Assembly: GCF_040546685.1 (NCBI RefSeq)
Contig: NZ_JBEPOH010000002.1
Coordinates: forward strand, 310,001 to 374,000
Direction of reading: 5' to 3'
From: Variovorax sp. OAS795
Lineage (GTDB): Bacteria; Pseudomonadota; Gammaproteobacteria; Burkholderiales; Burkholderiaceae_C
DNA length: 64,000 bases
In this document: in pieces, positions 1 to 8,572 of the stretch
Layout: each line of letters starts with the position of its first letter
Position numbering within the stretch: the first letter of the stretch is position 1
Made by a program: the position numbers and the translations under genes
The notes under the pieces: model-generated
The model's input: only the letters and a program-made list of their open reading frames with translations
Databases searched by the model: none
Told to the model about the DNA's origin: nothing

Positions 1-875
1 CGCGCCAGCTCGGGCAACCGCGCGCCTACCAGATCCAGGTGATCGGCACCGAGGCGGGTGTGCTCAAGAGCAGCAGCGGGGTGCGGCTTGCGGTGGATGC
101 CACGCTGGGTACGCATCGCGGCCCGATCGACACCTTGCTGGTGGCAGGCAGCCCGGAGATCGACCAGGTGGCGGGCGACGCGGTGCTGCACCAGTGGCTG
201 CGGCGCCAGTCGCGCACCGTGCGCCGCTACGGCTCAGTGTGCAGCGGGGCTTTCGTGCTCGCGGCCGCCGGGCTGCTGGACGGCAAGCGCGTGGCCACCC
301 ACTGGAATTCCACCGCGCGACTCGCGGCGGACTATCCGCTGGCCTGCGTCGAACCCGATGCGATCTATGTGAAGGACGGGCGGCTCTTCACTTCGGCCGG
401 GGTGACCGCGGGCATGGACCTCGCGCTTGCGATGGTGGAGGAAGACCATGGCCGCGAACTCGCGCTGCGTGTGGCGCGCGAGCTGGTGATGTTCCTCAAG
501 CGGCCCGGCGGGCAGAGCCAGTTCAGCGCGCATCTCGCGGCCCAGACCGCCGAGCGCTCGGGCATCCGGCAGGTGCAGGACCATGTGCTTGCGCATCTGA
601 AGGACGACCTGTCGGTGCCTGCGCTGGCGGCCCGCGCCGGCATGAGCGAACGCAGCTTTGCGCGGGTTTTCCGGCAGGAGACGGGCACCACGCCCGCGGA
701 GTTCGTCGAGAACGCCCGCATCGATGCCGCGCGGCGCCTGGCCGAGGAGTCGGAGGTGCCGGCAAAACGCTTGGCCGACGAAGTCGGCTACGCCAGCGTG
801 GATGGTTTCAGGCGCGCGTTCGGGCGCCGCCTGGGCGTGAGCCTGGTGGCATATCGCAAGCGCTTCGCGAAGTGA
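1..875 (+). CDS. GlxA-type AraC transcriptional regulator (5' partial)
   Basis: The reading frame is open from the window edge, so the true start lies to the left; the first GTG at 39 is internal. The N-terminal part is a DJ-1/PfpI (glutamine amidotransferase-like) fold. Its nucleophile-elbow region reads VCSGAFVLAAAGLLDG, with the Cys at the position typical of the family. The C-terminal third is an AraC-type double HTH (LSVPALAARAGMSERSFARV, then the second helix pair KRLADEVGYASVDGFRRAF). GlxA-like proteins are cytoplasmic regulators, often of amine or sulfur compound catabolism. The target here is unknown because the upstream neighbour is outside the window. Confidence 0.9.
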   Translation, partial: RQLGQPRAYQIQVIGTEAGVLKSSSGVRLAVDATLGTHRGPIDTLLVAGSPEIDQVAGDAVLHQWLRRQSRTVRRYGSVCSGAFVLAAAGLLDGKRVATHWNSTARLAADYPLACVEPDAIYVKDGRLFTSAGVTAGMDLALAMVEEDHGRELALRVARELVMFLKRPGGQSQFSAHLAAQTAERSGIRQVQDHVLAHLKDDLSVPALAARAGMSERSFARVFRQETGTTPAEFVENARIDAARRLAEESEVPAKRLADEVGYASVDGFRRAFGRRLGVSLVAYRKRFAK

Positions 876-1002
876 GCCGCCGGACGCATGCGGCGTCGCG
901 CCTCACCAGAGCGGCCAGCGCCGGAGATGCCATCTCGCCTTGGCCCAGATCCGCCATGCAAGGTATATGGCCATGACTCCTCCCTGTTTCCTTTTGCAGT
1001 TG

Positions 1003-1203
1003 CTATTTGGATGGCGGCGCGCTGCCATTGCCCTGGCGCGGCACCGCGGCCGCGTTGGCGGGAACGTTGCCGGGCCCTTCCGACGGATCCTTGATGCCGT
1101 AGAAGAACAGCACCGCCACCACGATGACCCCGATGACGGCCAGCAAGATCCACATCAAGCGGCGGCCGATGTCGCCCTGCTTGTGCTGCTGCCTGGTTTC
1201 CAT
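1003..1203 (-). CDS. small single-pass membrane protein, hypothetical
   Basis: A 66-residue protein starting METRQQHKQGDIGRR. One strong membrane helix (about residues 17-36, LMWILLAVIGVIVVAVLFFY) is followed by a polar, Pro/Ala/Gly-rich tail of about 30 residues. A longer reading frame begins upstream, but its extra residues overlap the end of the DUF3606 gene, so the ATG at 1203 is preferred. It lies 13 nt downstream of the DUF3606 gene on the same strand, so co-transcription is likely. No family recognised. Confidence 0.6.
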   Translation of the reverse strand: METRQQHKQGDIGRRLMWILLAVIGVIVVAVLFFYGIKDPSEGPGNVPANAAAVPRQGNGSAPPSK

Positions 1204-1216
1204 GAGCGGATGCGGC

Positions 1217-1399
1217 TCAGCGGCGCATTTCGACCAGGTACGCGCGAACGGCATCGGCCGAATTGCCGACCACCCTGACGGCGTCCCGCAGCTGGGTCTC
1301 GGAGCACTTCAGCGCCTCGGTCCATGAGCGCACTTCGTGTGGCTGGTCGATCGCAATCAGCTTGCGGTCCAGTCCTGTCTTGTTCGGGTTGTCGGCCAT
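1217..1399 (-). CDS. DUF3606 domain protein
   Basis: A 60-residue protein beginning MADNPNKTGLDRKLIAIDQP. The pattern of DR..I...... E.R.W...L..S..QL..AV..VG.SA..VR.YL matches the DUF3606 family, short soluble proteins of unknown function common in Burkholderiales. The start is the ATG at 1399, preceded by a purine-rich AGGAGAC. It is probably the first gene of a two-gene unit with the small membrane protein. Confidence 0.75.
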   Translation of the reverse strand: MADNPNKTGLDRKLIAIDQPHEVRSWTEALKCSETQLRDAVRVVGNSADAVRAYLVEMRR

Positions 1400-1643
1400 T
1401 TTTGTCTCCTGTGGTCCTGCGGGCACGGTGTCCGGGGCGATTTCAGCGTGGACCCCGCACAAGCGCAGCGCCATTCCGTTTTGGCGCGTCCTGCTGACGG
1501 TGACTCTCCTACGCCGGGCTTCGCGGGGCGCCCCGGCTTGCATCGGCACGGCCAATCCCGTACGCTGGCCGTGCGTCCACGCGCAGCACCCGAGCCCTTG
1601 CGGGCCGCCGGGCCAGCCTTGCCGACGCCAAGGAGTGCATGCC

Positions 1644-3710
1644 ATGCCAAGCCGATCGAGCGGCCCCGCGGCCGAGTTGGAAGCCGTGCGAACGCTGGCG
1701 CTCGTCGGCCCCGCTGCCGCGGGCAAGAGCTCCCTTGCCGAGGCGCTGCTGTTCAAGGCCGGCGCGATCGGCGCGTGCGGCAGCATCGAGCGCGGCAGCA
1801 CCGTCAGCGACTACGACCCGCTGGAGCGCCGGATGCAGCACTCGCTCAACGCGTCGGTGATGCACCTGAAGCACGCCAACACCCGCATCCACTTCATCGA
1901 CACGCCGGGCGGGCCGGACTTCCTCGGCCAGAGCCTGCCGGCGCTGGAGGCGGTCGAAACGGCGGCGGTGGTCATCAATGCCGCCACGGGCATCGAGCCG
2001 ATGGCGGTGCGCATGATGGCGTACGCGGCCTCGCGGCACCTGGCCCGCATGATCATCGTCAACAAGATCGATGCGCAGGGTGTCTCGCTGGCGGGCCTCC
2101 TGGCCGACATCCAGGCGACCTTCGGCCGCGAGTGCCTGCCGCTGAACGTTCCGGACCGGGTCGGCAAGCGGGTCGTGGACTGCTTCTTCAACCGCTTCGG
2201 GCAGTCCGACTTCGGCCCCGTCGAAGCGGCGCACCGCGCGCTGGTGGAGCAGGTGGTCGAGGTCGATCCTGACTTTGTCGACCGCTACCTCGAAGAGGGC
2301 GATGTCGATCCATCGGAGCTGCACGCGCCGCTCGAGCAGGCGCTGCGCGAGGGCCACCTGATCCCGGTGTGCTTCGTCTCGTCGCGCAGCGGCGCCGGCG
2401 TTGCCGAGCTGCTGGACATCATCGTCAAGCTCCTGCCCGATCCGTCCGAGGGCAACCCGCCGGAGTTCCTGCTCGGCGAGGGCGCCGATGCCAAGCCGAT
2501 GCAGGCGCGGCCCGACCCGTCGCTGCACGCGCTGGCGCATGTGTTCAAGGTCACGGTCGACCCCTACGTCGGCAAGCTCGGTGTCTTCCGCGTGCACCAG
2601 GGCACGGTCACGAGCGACAGCCTGCTCTATGTGGGCGACGGCCGCAAGCCGTTCAAGGTGGGGCACCTGTTCATGCTCCAGGGCAAGGACCATGTGGAGG
2701 TGTCGCGCGCGGTGCCGGGCGACATCGTGGCGGTCGCCAAGGTCGATGAAATCCATTTCGACGCCGTGCTGCACGATGCGGCGGAAGACAGCCACATCCA
2801 CCTTGCGCCGCTGGCGTTCCCGGTGCCGGTGCACGGCTTGGCCGTGGAGCCCAAGCGCCACGGCGACGAGCAGCGCGCCTGGGAAATCCTCGGCAAGCTC
2901 GCGGCCGAGGACCCTTGCCTGCGCATCGAGCACGCGGCTGCCACCAACGAGACCGTTCTCTACGGGCTGGGTGAACTGCACTTGCGCATAGTGCTCGAGC
3001 GCCTGCGCGAGGTGTACCGCTTCGAGGTCCAGACCCGCGCGCCGCGCATCGCCTACCGCGAGACGGTGACTGCGCCGGCCGCGGGCCACCACCGGCACAA
3101 GAAGCAGACTGGCGGCGCAGGACAGTTCGCCGAAGTGTTCCTGCGCGTCGAGCCCCTTGCGCGCGGCGGCGGCTTCGAGTTTGCCGATGAGGTCAGGGGA
3201 GGGGCGATCCCGGGGCAGTTCATTCCGGCCGTCGAGAAGGGCGTGCGCGAGGTGCTCGCGGTCGGCGCGATCGCCGGCTATCCCGTGGTCGACGTGCGGG
3301 TGGTGGTGCACGATGGCAAGCACCACAGCGTCGACAGCAAGGACATCGCTTTTGCGACGGCCGGCCGCAAGGCTTTCATGGCCGCGATCCGGGAAGCCCG
3401 GCCGGTGGTGCTCGAGCCGATCGTGCAGATCGAGATCGCCGTGCCGGAGCACGCGGTGGGCGACGTCACCAACGACCTGTCGTCGCGCCGGGGCCTGGTC
3501 ACCGGCACCGCACCGCTCGGCGCCGGCACCGTGAACGTCGCCGGCCAGGTGCCCGAGGCCGAGCTGGCCAACTACCAGTCGCGCCTCAATGCCATGACCA
3601 GCGGCCAGGGCCGCTACACCCTCGCGCTGTCGCACTACGAGGCGGTGCCGCCCGCGGTGCAGCAGGCACTCATGGGCCAGTACCGGGTGCGTGAAGAAGA
3701 CCAGGCGTGA
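1644..3710 (+). CDS. elongation factor G-like translational GTPase
   Basis: A 688-residue EF-G paralogue. GTPase motifs are visible: P-loop GPAAAGKS (about residues 15-22), DTPG, and NKID for guanine recognition. Domains II to V follow, with a domain IV segment (HHRHKKQTGGAGQFAEV) typical of EF-G and a domain V stretch (DVTNDLSSRRGLVTG). The start is the ATG at 1644, 8 nt after AAGGAG. It stands alone rather than in the str operon with rpsL, rpsG and tuf, so it is probably the accessory 'EF-G-like' form and not the housekeeping factor. Its exact role, in ribosome rescue, recycling or stress translation, is not known from sequence. Confidence 0.88.
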   Translation: MPSRSSGPAAELEAVRTLALVGPAAAGKSSLAEALLFKAGAIGACGSIERGSTVSDYDPLERRMQHSLNASVMHLKHANTRIHFIDTPGGPDFLGQSLPALEAVETAAVVINAATGIEPMAVRMMAYAASRHLARMIIVNKIDAQGVSLAGLLADIQATFGRECLPLNVPDRVGKRVVDCFFNRFGQSDFGPVEAAHRALVEQVVEVDPDFVDRYLEEGDVDPSELHAPLEQALREGHLIPVCFVSSRSGAGVAELLDIIVKLLPDPSEGNPPEFLLGEGADAKPMQARPDPSLHALAHVFKVTVDPYVGKLGVFRVHQGTVTSDSLLYVGDGRKPFKVGHLFMLQGKDHVEVSRAVPGDIVAVAKVDEIHFDAVLHDAAEDSHIHLAPLAFPVPVHGLAVEPKRHGDEQRAWEILGKLAAEDPCLRIEHAAATNETVLYGLGELHLRIVLERLREVYRFEVQTRAPRIAYRETVTAPAAGHHRHKKQTGGAGQFAEVFLRVEPLARGGGFEFADEVRGGAIPGQFIPAVEKGVREVLAVGAIAGYPVVDVRVVVHDGKHHSVDSKDIAFATAGRKAFMAAIREARPVVLEPIVQIEIAVPEHAVGDVTNDLSSRRGLVTGTAPLGAGTVNVAGQVPEAELANYQSRLNAMTSGQGRYTLALSHYEAVPPAVQQALMGQYRVREEDQA

Positions 3711-3749
3711 AGGGCCGAGCTTGCCCGGATACAGGATGTAGCCGCTTGC

Positions 3750-4166
3750 TCAGTGATCACGCGGGGCGCGAAGCCAGTTCTCGATGACGAGGCCAGGCAC
3801 ACGCGCGAAGTGTCGCGTGTTGTCGGTGACGACAATGGCACCGACCGCCAGCGCGTGCGCCGCGATCATCTCGTCGAAATCGCCGATGGGTTTGCCGCTC
3901 GCCTTCAAGTGGGCGCGCAGATCGCCGTGCCTCGTTGCCGCTTGCGCGTCCCAAGCCAGGACGGGCGAGATGCGCAGGAACTCCTGCACGATCCGGTGCA
4001 GCCGCACCGCTTCGGGACGCCTCGCGATGCCGAATCGAAGTTCCGAGCAGGTCACCGCGGAAATGCACCACTGCCCCGGAGCCAAGGCTTGCAACCGGTT
4101 GTCGAAAGCCTGATTGCCACGGATCGCCTCGCTTGCCGCATTGGTGTCGAGCATGTACAGCGTCAT
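3750..4166 (-). CDS. vapC: VapC-type PIN-domain toxin
   Basis: A 138-residue PIN-domain ribonuclease. The acidic metal-binding residues are in place: D in MLDTNAASE near the N-terminus, E in SELRFG, D in GDFDEMIAAHAL and D in VVTDNTRHF. VapC toxins are Mg-dependent RNases, in most studied cases cutting initiator tRNA or rRNA. The start codon overlaps the stop of the upstream antitoxin gene by 4 nt (4163-4166), as usual in vapBC operons. Confidence 0.93.
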   Translation of the reverse strand: MTLYMLDTNAASEAIRGNQAFDNRLQALAPGQWCISAVTCSELRFGIARRPEAVRLHRIVQEFLRISPVLAWDAQAATRHGDLRAHLKASGKPIGDFDEMIAAHALAVGAIVVTDNTRHFARVPGLVIENWLRAPRDH

Positions 4167-4429
4167 TCTTTCCAGCCTTTGAATGGATCGCGTTGCTCTT
4201 CGCCTTGTTCGCGCGCGGGCATGGAATCAGCAGGAAGGGTTCCCAGTTGCTGGCGCAGCTGCATGAACGCATGCCAGTCCGCTGGCGCGTGGGTGGACAG
4301 GATGACGTCGCCGGTCGCCTCGTCACGTCGGATATAGACCTCGGTGGTGCCGTCGAATCGGAATTCGGCAGGCAGGCGCACGGCTTGGCTGCCGCCCGTG
4401 GCAAACAGTTTGGCGATGGATTGCGGCAT
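4163..4429 (-). CDS. vapB: VapB-type antitoxin
   Basis: An 88-residue antitoxin beginning MPQSIAKLFATGG. The N-terminal AbrB/SpoVT swapped-hairpin DNA-binding domain (KLFATGGSQAVRLPAEFRF) is followed by an acidic C-terminal region that should bind and block VapC. The start is the ATG at 4429, preceded by GGAGGC. A palindrome overlapping the promoter just upstream is the likely operator for autoregulation by the VapBC complex. Confidence 0.92.
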   Translation of the reverse strand: MPQSIAKLFATGGSQAVRLPAEFRFDGTTEVYIRRDEATGDVILSTHAPADWHAFMQLRQQLGTLPADSMPAREQGEEQRDPFKGWKE

Positions 4430-4460
4430 GTCTGCCTCCGAAACAAGCAATGTAGATATT

Positions 4461-4489
4461 AATGTATATACATTGTACGTCCAGGTCAA
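4461..4489 (-). promoter_or_regulatory. vapBC promoter with overlapping palindromic operator
   Basis: On the reverse strand a -35 box TTGACC (4484-4489) and a -10-like TACATT (4461-4466) are separated by 17 nt. The -10 region is embedded in a perfect 14-bp palindrome, aatgtatatacatt (4461-4474). A palindrome over the -10 box 32 nt before vapB fits autorepression by the antitoxin or the toxin-antitoxin complex. Confidence 0.6.
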
Positions 4490-4609
4490 GGGACTGCCAG
4501 CAACGCACATCCGTCAGGCGGGAATTGCTACCGATGCAACATGGACCGTTGCTCGGAAAGCGTTCAGAACTGCTAACGTCGGCCCTCCAGCAACATTTGG
4601 ATTCAGTAC

Positions 4610-4834
4610 ATGAGAGCCCTTCAAACCGCCTGTATCGCTGCGTCCATCATGCTGGTGGGATGCGCCATCCAGAGGTACGACTATGTGAAGGAGGGCGTGT
4701 CGCAGCAGGACAAGGACTCTTCGGTTTCCGAGTGCAAGTATCAGATCAAGCTGAACAAGACCCCCGCGGCGCAGGAGTACGAGCTGATGAACTTGTGCAT
4801 GCAAGGCAAGGGCTATCGCTACAAGCCGGTTTGA
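4610..4834 (+). CDS. small lipoprotein, hypothetical
   Basis: A 74-residue protein with a short signal peptide ending in a lipobox (LVGC, Cys at residue 18). The mature part is hydrophilic and contains two further Cys (SECKYQIK and NLCMQGKGY) that could form a disulfide. The C-terminal motif of the form L...CM..KGY is common in small betaproteobacterial lipoproteins of unknown function. The start is the ATG at 4610. Confidence 0.7.
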   Translation: MRALQTACIAASIMLVGCAIQRYDYVKEGVSQQDKDSSVSECKYQIKLNKTPAAQEYELMNLCMQGKGYRYKPV

Positions 4835-4858
4835 GTGGATGCGCCTTCGGCGCGTCTT

Positions 4859-5308
4859 TCAATCCGCGGCGAGGCGATTGAACACGGCTTGAAGCAGGCC
4901 GAGGTTCGACACATCCGCGCCCACGGTATCGCGGCGGAACGAACTGCTGTCGTAGGGCGAATGGTTGTTCATGGGGTTGTCGATGGTCGGGCGCACGGGC
5001 ACGACATAGGCGCGGAGCTTCCCGTCGAAGCTGAATCGTTCGTTGCGGCGCGGTAACGGTGCCAAGGCCGAATCGGCCGCCAGGGTGTGGGCCAGGTGGC
5101 GCCTGACGCTTTCCGGGTCGAGGCCGTACGTTCCCGCGTTCTCTACGGCAACGCCTTGCAGACCGGTGCGGGCAGCCGATTTCTCAATGGCAAGGCGCTC
5201 ACCGTTCGCCTGGCTGGCAATCTCCCCGGCCAGTGCCGAAGCCACGGTGAAGAGCGAACCGGCGCAAACGGCGAGCGCCGCGCGACCGAGAGGGAAATCC
5301 AAACGCAT
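4859..5308 (-). CDS. exported protein, hypothetical
   Basis: A 149-residue protein with a clear Sec signal peptide (MRLDFPLGRAALAVCAGSLF, probable cleavage after ASALA at about residue 27). The remainder is polar and has no motif I recognise. The RBS AAGGAG sits 8 nt before the ATG. It is convergent with the small lipoprotein gene, with 24 nt between stops. Confidence 0.6.
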   Translation of the reverse strand: MRLDFPLGRAALAVCAGSLFTVASALAGEIASQANGERLAIEKSAARTGLQGVAVENAGTYGLDPESVRRHLAHTLAADSALAPLPRRNERFSFDGKLRAYVVPVRPTIDNPMNNHSPYDSSSFRRDTVGADVSNLGLLQAVFNRLAAD

Positions 5309-5383
5309 CGAGAACTCCTTCGCCTGTGCGGCACTGCGGAAATCGAGTTTATCGCCGAACCTGCGGCCCCGGAAGCAGGCCGC

Positions 5384-6283
5384 TCACACCTTGATCGACG
5401 CATTCCAGAACGCATTCGCCGCCTTCCCCAGGAGCTCGCTGTCGCGGTAGAGCCTGATTTCCAGCGGCACGGCCCAATCGTTGCCCGCTGCCGCGACGAG
5501 GCGCCCTTGCCCGATGTCCTCCTCCACCAGCGTCCGGGGCAGCCATGCGATGCCCCTGCCATCCAGCGCCATGGTCCGGAGCACGGAGGCCAGATGCGCC
5601 GTGAAGACGACCTGGACCGCCTGAGATTCCAGCCGCCGGCTCACGACGGCACGCATGATGCGTCCCAGCCCGGATTCCTCGGTGTACGACAGCACCGGCA
5701 CCGCGGTTGCGCCCTTGCGTGACAGCCGATGCAGCGGCTTGCCGGCGGCGTTGGGCGCGGACACCGCGACCAGCAGGTCTTCGCCGATCCGGGCCGAGCG
5801 GTAAGGGTCCGCATCGAGCGCGCCCTGTGCTTCCGGATGCGCGTGGCTCAGCACGAACTGGACCTTGCTTTGCAGCATCAGCGATTCGCAACGCTGGAGA
5901 ACGTCGGACATGAGCTGCACCGGGCCAAGCGTGATGCTCGACTCGAGGCTGCGAATCCATCGCGGCAGGAATGTCATGGAAAGCGCATGCGTGCACGCGA
6001 TGCGCAGGGTGACCGAACTGGCCTCCGCGATCTTACGGGCGTCGCCCGGCACGCGGGCCACCCTCGCGTTCAGTTCCTGCGCCACGCCGGCGAACCATTC
6101 GCCAACCTCTGTGAGCGTGGCGGGCTGGGTGCTGCGGTCGAACAGGTCGGCGCCGATCCACTCTTCCAGCGCGCGGATGCGGCGGCTGAAGGCAGGCTGG
6201 GAGCTGTGGCGCTCGTCCGCCGCACGCGAGAAATTGCCCGTGGCTGCCAACGCCAGGAAGTCGTCAAGCCAGATCAGGTTCAT
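5384..6283 (-). CDS. LysR-family regulator, probably of tarD
   Basis: A 299-residue LTTR. The N-terminal winged HTH (WLDDFLALAATGNFSRAADE, RRIRALEEWIGADLFDRS) is followed by a substrate-binding domain. The start is the ATG at 6283 (MNLIWLDD); an upstream in-frame extension overlaps the divergent gene and has no RBS. It is divergent from tarD across about 100 nt, the arrangement in which an LTTR controls its neighbour. The inferred effector is tartrate or a related hydroxy acid. Confidence 0.88.
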   Translation of the reverse strand: MNLIWLDDFLALAATGNFSRAADERHSSQPAFSRRIRALEEWIGADLFDRSTQPATLTEVGEWFAGVAQELNARVARVPGDARKIAEASSVTLRIACTHALSMTFLPRWIRSLESSITLGPVQLMSDVLQRCESLMLQSKVQFVLSHAHPEAQGALDADPYRSARIGEDLLVAVSAPNAAGKPLHRLSRKGATAVPVLSYTEESGLGRIMRAVVSRRLESQAVQVVFTAHLASVLRTMALDGRGIAWLPRTLVEEDIGQGRLVAAAGNDWAVPLEIRLYRDSELLGKAANAFWNASIKV

Positions 6284-6386
6284 GTCCGGTTCGTCCAGCG
6301 CATAGAAGTTGAGAAATTGAACATTGGCCGAAAAAGCCGGCATGGCCGACCATTCGGTCTTCCACACCCCCCCTCTGGAGACACCC

Positions 6387-7553
6387 GTGAAGATCGTCGA
6401 AATCCGCGAGAAGACCATCCCCATCAGCTCGCCCATCCGCAATGCCTACATCGACTTTAGCAAGATGACCCTGAGCCTTGTCGCGGTGGTCACCGACGTG
6501 ATCCGCGATGGCAAGCCCGTCGTCGGCTACGGCTTCAACTCGAACGGCCGCTACGGCCAGGGCAAGCTGATGCGCGAGCGGTTCATTCCGCGCATCATGG
6601 AAGCGGATCCGTCGTCCCTGGTCGACGACAGCGGCGACAACCTCGATCCCCACAAGATCTGGAACGCGATGTTCACCAACGAGAAGCCGGGCGGCCATGG
6701 CGAGCGCTCGGTGGCCATCGGCACCATCGACATGGCGGTGTGGGACGCGGTGGCCAAGATCGAAGGCAAGCCGCTGTTTCAACTGCTGGCCGACCGCTAT
6801 GGCGACGGCAAGCCCAACCGCAAGATCTTTGTCTATGCGGCGGGCGGCTACTACTATCCGGGGCAGGACCACGGCAAGCTCAAGGACGAGATGCGCAGCT
6901 ACATCGACCGCGGCTATACGGTGGTGAAAAAGAAGATCGGCGGCGCCTCGCTCGACGAGGACCTTCGCCGCATCGACTCGATCATGGAAGTGCTGCAGGA
7001 CGGCCAGAAGCTCTGCGTCGATGCCAATGGCCGCTTCGACCTGGAAACCGCGATCGCCTATGCCAAGGCCCTGTCGCAGTACGACCTCTTCTGGTACGAG
7101 GAGCCGGGCGACCCGCTCGACTTCGAATTGCAGGCCGCGCTGCGCAATTTCTACAAGAACCCGATGGCCACGGGAGAAGACCTTTTCTCGATGCAGGATG
7201 CGCGCAACCTGATCCGCTACGGCGGCATGCGCCCCGACCGCGACTGGCTGCAGTTCGACTGCGCGCTCAGCTATGGCCTGGTCGAGTACCTGCGCACGCT
7301 GGAGATGCTGAAGGAACATGGCTGGTCGGCCAGCCGCTGCATCCCGCACGGTGGCCACCAGATGTCGCTGAACATCGCGGCCGGCCTCGGCCTGGGCGGC
7401 AACGAGTCGTACCCCGACCTGTTCCAGCCGTTCGGCGGGTTCCCGGACGGCGTGAAGGTCGAGAACAGCTTCGTGACCCTGCCCGACCTGCCGGGCATCG
7501 GCTTCGAGGGCAAGGCCGACCTGTACCGCGAGATGCAGGCGCTTTCGGCCTGA
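6387..7553 (+). CDS. tarD: D(-)-tartrate dehydratase (enolase superfamily)
   Basis: A 388-residue enolase-superfamily enzyme expected to dehydrate D-tartrate to oxaloacetate. From memory, the sequence follows the characterised Bradyrhizobium TarD closely. The active-site set is present with a one-residue offset: K181xK183 (VVKKKIGG), metal ligands D212 (VDANGRF), E238 (FWYEEPGD) and E264 (ATGEDLF), and general-acid/base H321 (CIPHGGHQ). The start chosen is the GTG at 6387 (MKIVEIREK), preceded by TGGAGA. Downstream, 28 nt away, is a Bug-type binding protein likely to bring in the substrate. Confidence 0.9.
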   Translation: MKIVEIREKTIPISSPIRNAYIDFSKMTLSLVAVVTDVIRDGKPVVGYGFNSNGRYGQGKLMRERFIPRIMEADPSSLVDDSGDNLDPHKIWNAMFTNEKPGGHGERSVAIGTIDMAVWDAVAKIEGKPLFQLLADRYGDGKPNRKIFVYAAGGYYYPGQDHGKLKDEMRSYIDRGYTVVKKKIGGASLDEDLRRIDSIMEVLQDGQKLCVDANGRFDLETAIAYAKALSQYDLFWYEEPGDPLDFELQAALRNFYKNPMATGEDLFSMQDARNLIRYGGMRPDRDWLQFDCALSYGLVEYLRTLEMLKEHGWSASRCIPHGGHQMSLNIAAGLGLGGNESYPDLFQPFGGFPDGVKVENSFVTLPDLPGIGFEGKADLYREMQALSA

Positions 7554-7581
7554 GTCGAATGACCACCCAGGAGACAACACC

Positions 7582-8559
7582 ATGAAAAGCATTTGGCGCT
7601 ACGGCGCCGGCATCGGCCTGCTCGCTGCGGCCACGCTGGCCTCTGCAGAGTTTCCGGACAAGCCCGTCACGCTGGTGGTCCCGTTCGCCGCGGGCGGCCC
7701 GAGCGACAAGATCGCGCGCGACCTGGCGGAGGCGCTGCGCAAGCCGCTCGGCCAGACCGTGGTCATCGACAACGCCGCCGGCGCCGGCGGCACCATCGGC
7801 TCGGCCAAGGTGGCGCGCGCCACGCCCGATGGCTACACGCTGCTGGTGCATCACATCGGCATGGCGACCGCGCCGGCGCTGTATCGCAAGCTCCCCTACA
7901 AGGTGCCGGAGGACTTCGAGATGCTCGGCCTGATCAACGAAGCCCCTTCGGTGGTGATCGGCAAGCCGAGCCTGGACGCCAACAGCTTCGCGGACCTGCG
8001 CAAGTGGATTGCCGCAAACGGCGGAAAGGTCAACCTGGCCAATGCGGGGCTGGGCTCCGCGTCGCACCTGTGCGGCTTGATGTTCCAGAGCGCCCTGAAG
8101 ACCAACATGACGCCGGTGCCCTACAAGGGAACCGCGCCGGCCATGACGGACCTCATCGGCGGGCAGGTCGATCTGATGTGCGAGCAGGCCACCAACGCCG
8201 TGCCGCAGATCGAGGGCAAGAAGGTCAAGGTCTACGGCATCACGAGCCTGAAGCGCCTGCCGCTGCCATCGCTCAAGGACACTCCCACGCTCGCGGAATC
8301 CGGGCTCAAGGACTTCGACGTGCAGGTGTGGCACGGCCTGTATGCGCCCAAGGGCACGCCGCCCGCGGTGCTGGAAAAGCTCAACGCGGCCCTTCGCACC
8401 GCCCTGAAGGACCCGGAACTCATCAAGCGTGAAGAAGCACTGGGCCTCAGCGTGGTGAACGACGACCGCCTGAGCCCGGCCGGCCACCGGAAGTTCGTGG
8501 AGGCGGAGAAGGTGCGCTGGTCGAAGGTCATCAAGGACGCCGGCGAATACGCGGATTGA
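7582..8559 (+). CDS. Bug/TctC-family periplasmic binding protein
   Basis: A 325-residue tripartite tricarboxylate transporter receptor-like protein. Signal peptide residues 1-22 (cleavage after LASA), then the family core FPDKPVTLVVPFAAGGPSD, VVIDNAAGAGG and ATPDGYTLL. It sits directly after tarD, so the inferred ligand is tartrate or another dicarboxylate. No membrane TctA or TctB subunit is adjacent. Such orphan Bug proteins are very abundant in Burkholderiales and may share transporters or act as sensors. Confidence 0.9.
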   Translation: MKSIWRYGAGIGLLAAATLASAEFPDKPVTLVVPFAAGGPSDKIARDLAEALRKPLGQTVVIDNAAGAGGTIGSAKVARATPDGYTLLVHHIGMATAPALYRKLPYKVPEDFEMLGLINEAPSVVIGKPSLDANSFADLRKWIAANGGKVNLANAGLGSASHLCGLMFQSALKTNMTPVPYKGTAPAMTDLIGGQVDLMCEQATNAVPQIEGKKVKVYGITSLKRLPLPSLKDTPTLAESGLKDFDVQVWHGLYAPKGTPPAVLEKLNAALRTALKDPELIKREEALGLSVVNDDRLSPAGHRKFVEAEKVRWSKVIKDAGEYAD

Positions 8560-8572
8560 GCGGCTCGCGTCC

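Noticed and set aside
1509..3635. Very long antisense reading frame opposite the EF-G-like gene
   Set aside because: High-GC codon bias keeps the antisense frame open. The forward frame has clear GTPase motifs, and the antisense product is His/Arg/Gln-rich with no fold.
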